A stretch of 64,000 bases of DNA, taken from positions 19,611,311 through 19,675,310 of the forward strand of contig NC_063155.1 in assembly GCF_020921035.1 (NCBI RefSeq). Reading direction: 5' to 3'. This document shows positions 63,116 through 64,000 of this stretch, one piece after another. Position numbers and translations under genes: made by a program. Source of the stretch: Rhodamnia argentea. Lineage: Eukaryota > Streptophyta > Magnoliopsida > Myrtales > Myrtaceae. The stretch's first letter is position 1. Each line of letters opens with the position of its first letter. The notes under the pieces are model-generated. The model was not told where the DNA came from. It saw only the letters and a program-made list of their open reading frames with translations, and ran no database searches.

Positions 63116-64000
63116 TTATGCAGAGACTGGTCTTGAAGAGGACTCGTGCTTGTCTTTCCTATTTAAGTTGGCAAACGATGAATAAAGACAAAAGGGGAGA
63201 GCCAACATCTTCAAAACAACCAGCAGGGGCAAGGCAATGAACCACCCGAGTAGGTACGCACAAGCACGAGGTTGAACCCCTCAGACTGCATTTGGGGTGA
63301 CCGACGGATAAAATTCAAGCGAAACCAATCAGAAGGACGAAACCAGCGAAGCCATTTCGAGAATTTAAGCTTACGATGGGCTTCCTCTATTGCAGGATCT
63401 CAGGCGGGAGAGAGCGAGAAATCGACCAGTTTCCTGAGTCGGTGGTCGAGAAACGAGTCAAAAAGATAAAAGGAGGAAAGGGCAATGGAAGATAGTGGAG
63501 CGCCCAGTGTACTCAGTGTAGTCGCAGTTGCGGAAGAGAGAGAGAGAGAGAGAGAGTTGCAGTGGATTCTTCCCAAGGATTCGCCTCTTTCTCCCACTCG
63601 TGTGCCTTTCCAAAAAGAACTTATCGTTACAAGGACCGAGAGTCGATACAGTCCAACGTGCCAACGTTGTCACGAATCATTGGCTCGCGTCGGGACTCAG
63701 GAGTGGATTCTTTCACCCGTAAATGTTTTATTTTCTTTAGAATTTTTTTAATATATTATATTATTACATTAATGCAGGCTAATAATAAAAGAAGAGATTA
63801 TTTCCACAAATAATCTGTACTTTTCTTCCTTCTTAATAAAAAAAAAATGCTCTAAGCTACTCGGTCCGTTTCCTCTCCAAAAATTGGGAACCAGACCGAC
63901 CCGTGCGAAAACCATTCAAAATTGGTCGGTTTGGTTCAATTCCCGATCTTATGCAGACTCCAAGTTCACATTTTAATTGACCATGATCACATTAATCTAT
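63116..64000. other. Right flank, no gene assigned
   Basis: Contains a GA run near 63536-63559. From about 63860 to the end there is GGTCCGTTTCC, GGAACCAGACCGACCCG and GGTCGGTTTGG type sequence resembling the subterminal parts of the hAT-like element at 20787, so another such element probably begins here and runs off the window. An open frame at 63485-63748 is possible as a first exon but has no recognised similarity. Confidence 0.35.

Noticed and set aside
63485-63751. Possible first exon of a plus-strand gene (frame starting MEDSGAPSVL)
   Set aside because: It contains a GA-run-derived ERERERE stretch and no known similarity. A gene to the right of the window is possible, but this is not enough to call it.

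Overview
This is nuclear DNA from a flowering plant, almost certainly a woody eudicot. The genes have many short exons split by AT-rich introns, the proteins are plant-type, and the repeats are plant LTR, hAT-like and other terminal-inverted-repeat elements plus a mitochondrial DNA insert. Repeat style hints weakly at a rosid such as Myrtaceae; that is a guess.

Region 1 (about 1,004-20,450, minus strand) is most of a MON2-like gene, a very large HEAT/ARM-repeat membrane-trafficking protein. Its first 5' exons are clear from the start codon at 20,450 leftward. The 3' end lies beyond the left edge of the window.

Region 2 (20,787-23,660) is transposon-rich intergenic DNA: an 886-bp hAT-like element with an 8-bp target duplication, a fragment of mitochondrial atp6, and a second inverted-repeat element.

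Region 3 (23,669-45,365, plus strand) is the main discovery: a cluster of 17 genes and pseudogenes for U1 spliceosomal snRNA, all on one strand. An 18th remnant lies at 55,073. Recognisable parts are the 5'-splice-site-pairing 5' end, the U1-70K loop, the U1A loop, the Sm site, the 3' hairpin, and plant snRNA promoter elements (USE about 70-80 bp upstream). The copies fall into sequence classes (V, A, B, C, D, E). Classes A-(E)-C-D-B recur in a higher-order unit of about 6.2 kb: class A starts at 32,742, 39,056 and 45,203. Four or five class A copies and the variant copy V at 23,749 look structurally sound. Classes B, D and E are mostly decayed. A solo LTR sits inside one class D copy, and an LTR-type insert of about 2.3 kb with an 83-bp inverted repeat interrupts one unit.

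Region 4 (47,388-63,050, minus strand) is a tandem pair of cytosolic-type cysteine synthase (O-acetylserine (thiol) lyase) genes. Both have ten coding exons with identical exon lengths and both give an uninterrupted 325-residue protein. The left copy has canonical active-site motifs and a TATA box. The right copy has changes in conserved positions, has lost the TATA box, and carries a palindromic Copia fossil and an inverted-repeat element in its introns.

The three gene groups are functionally unrelated: trafficking, splicing, and cysteine biosynthesis. The window is best read as a stretch dominated by local duplication.
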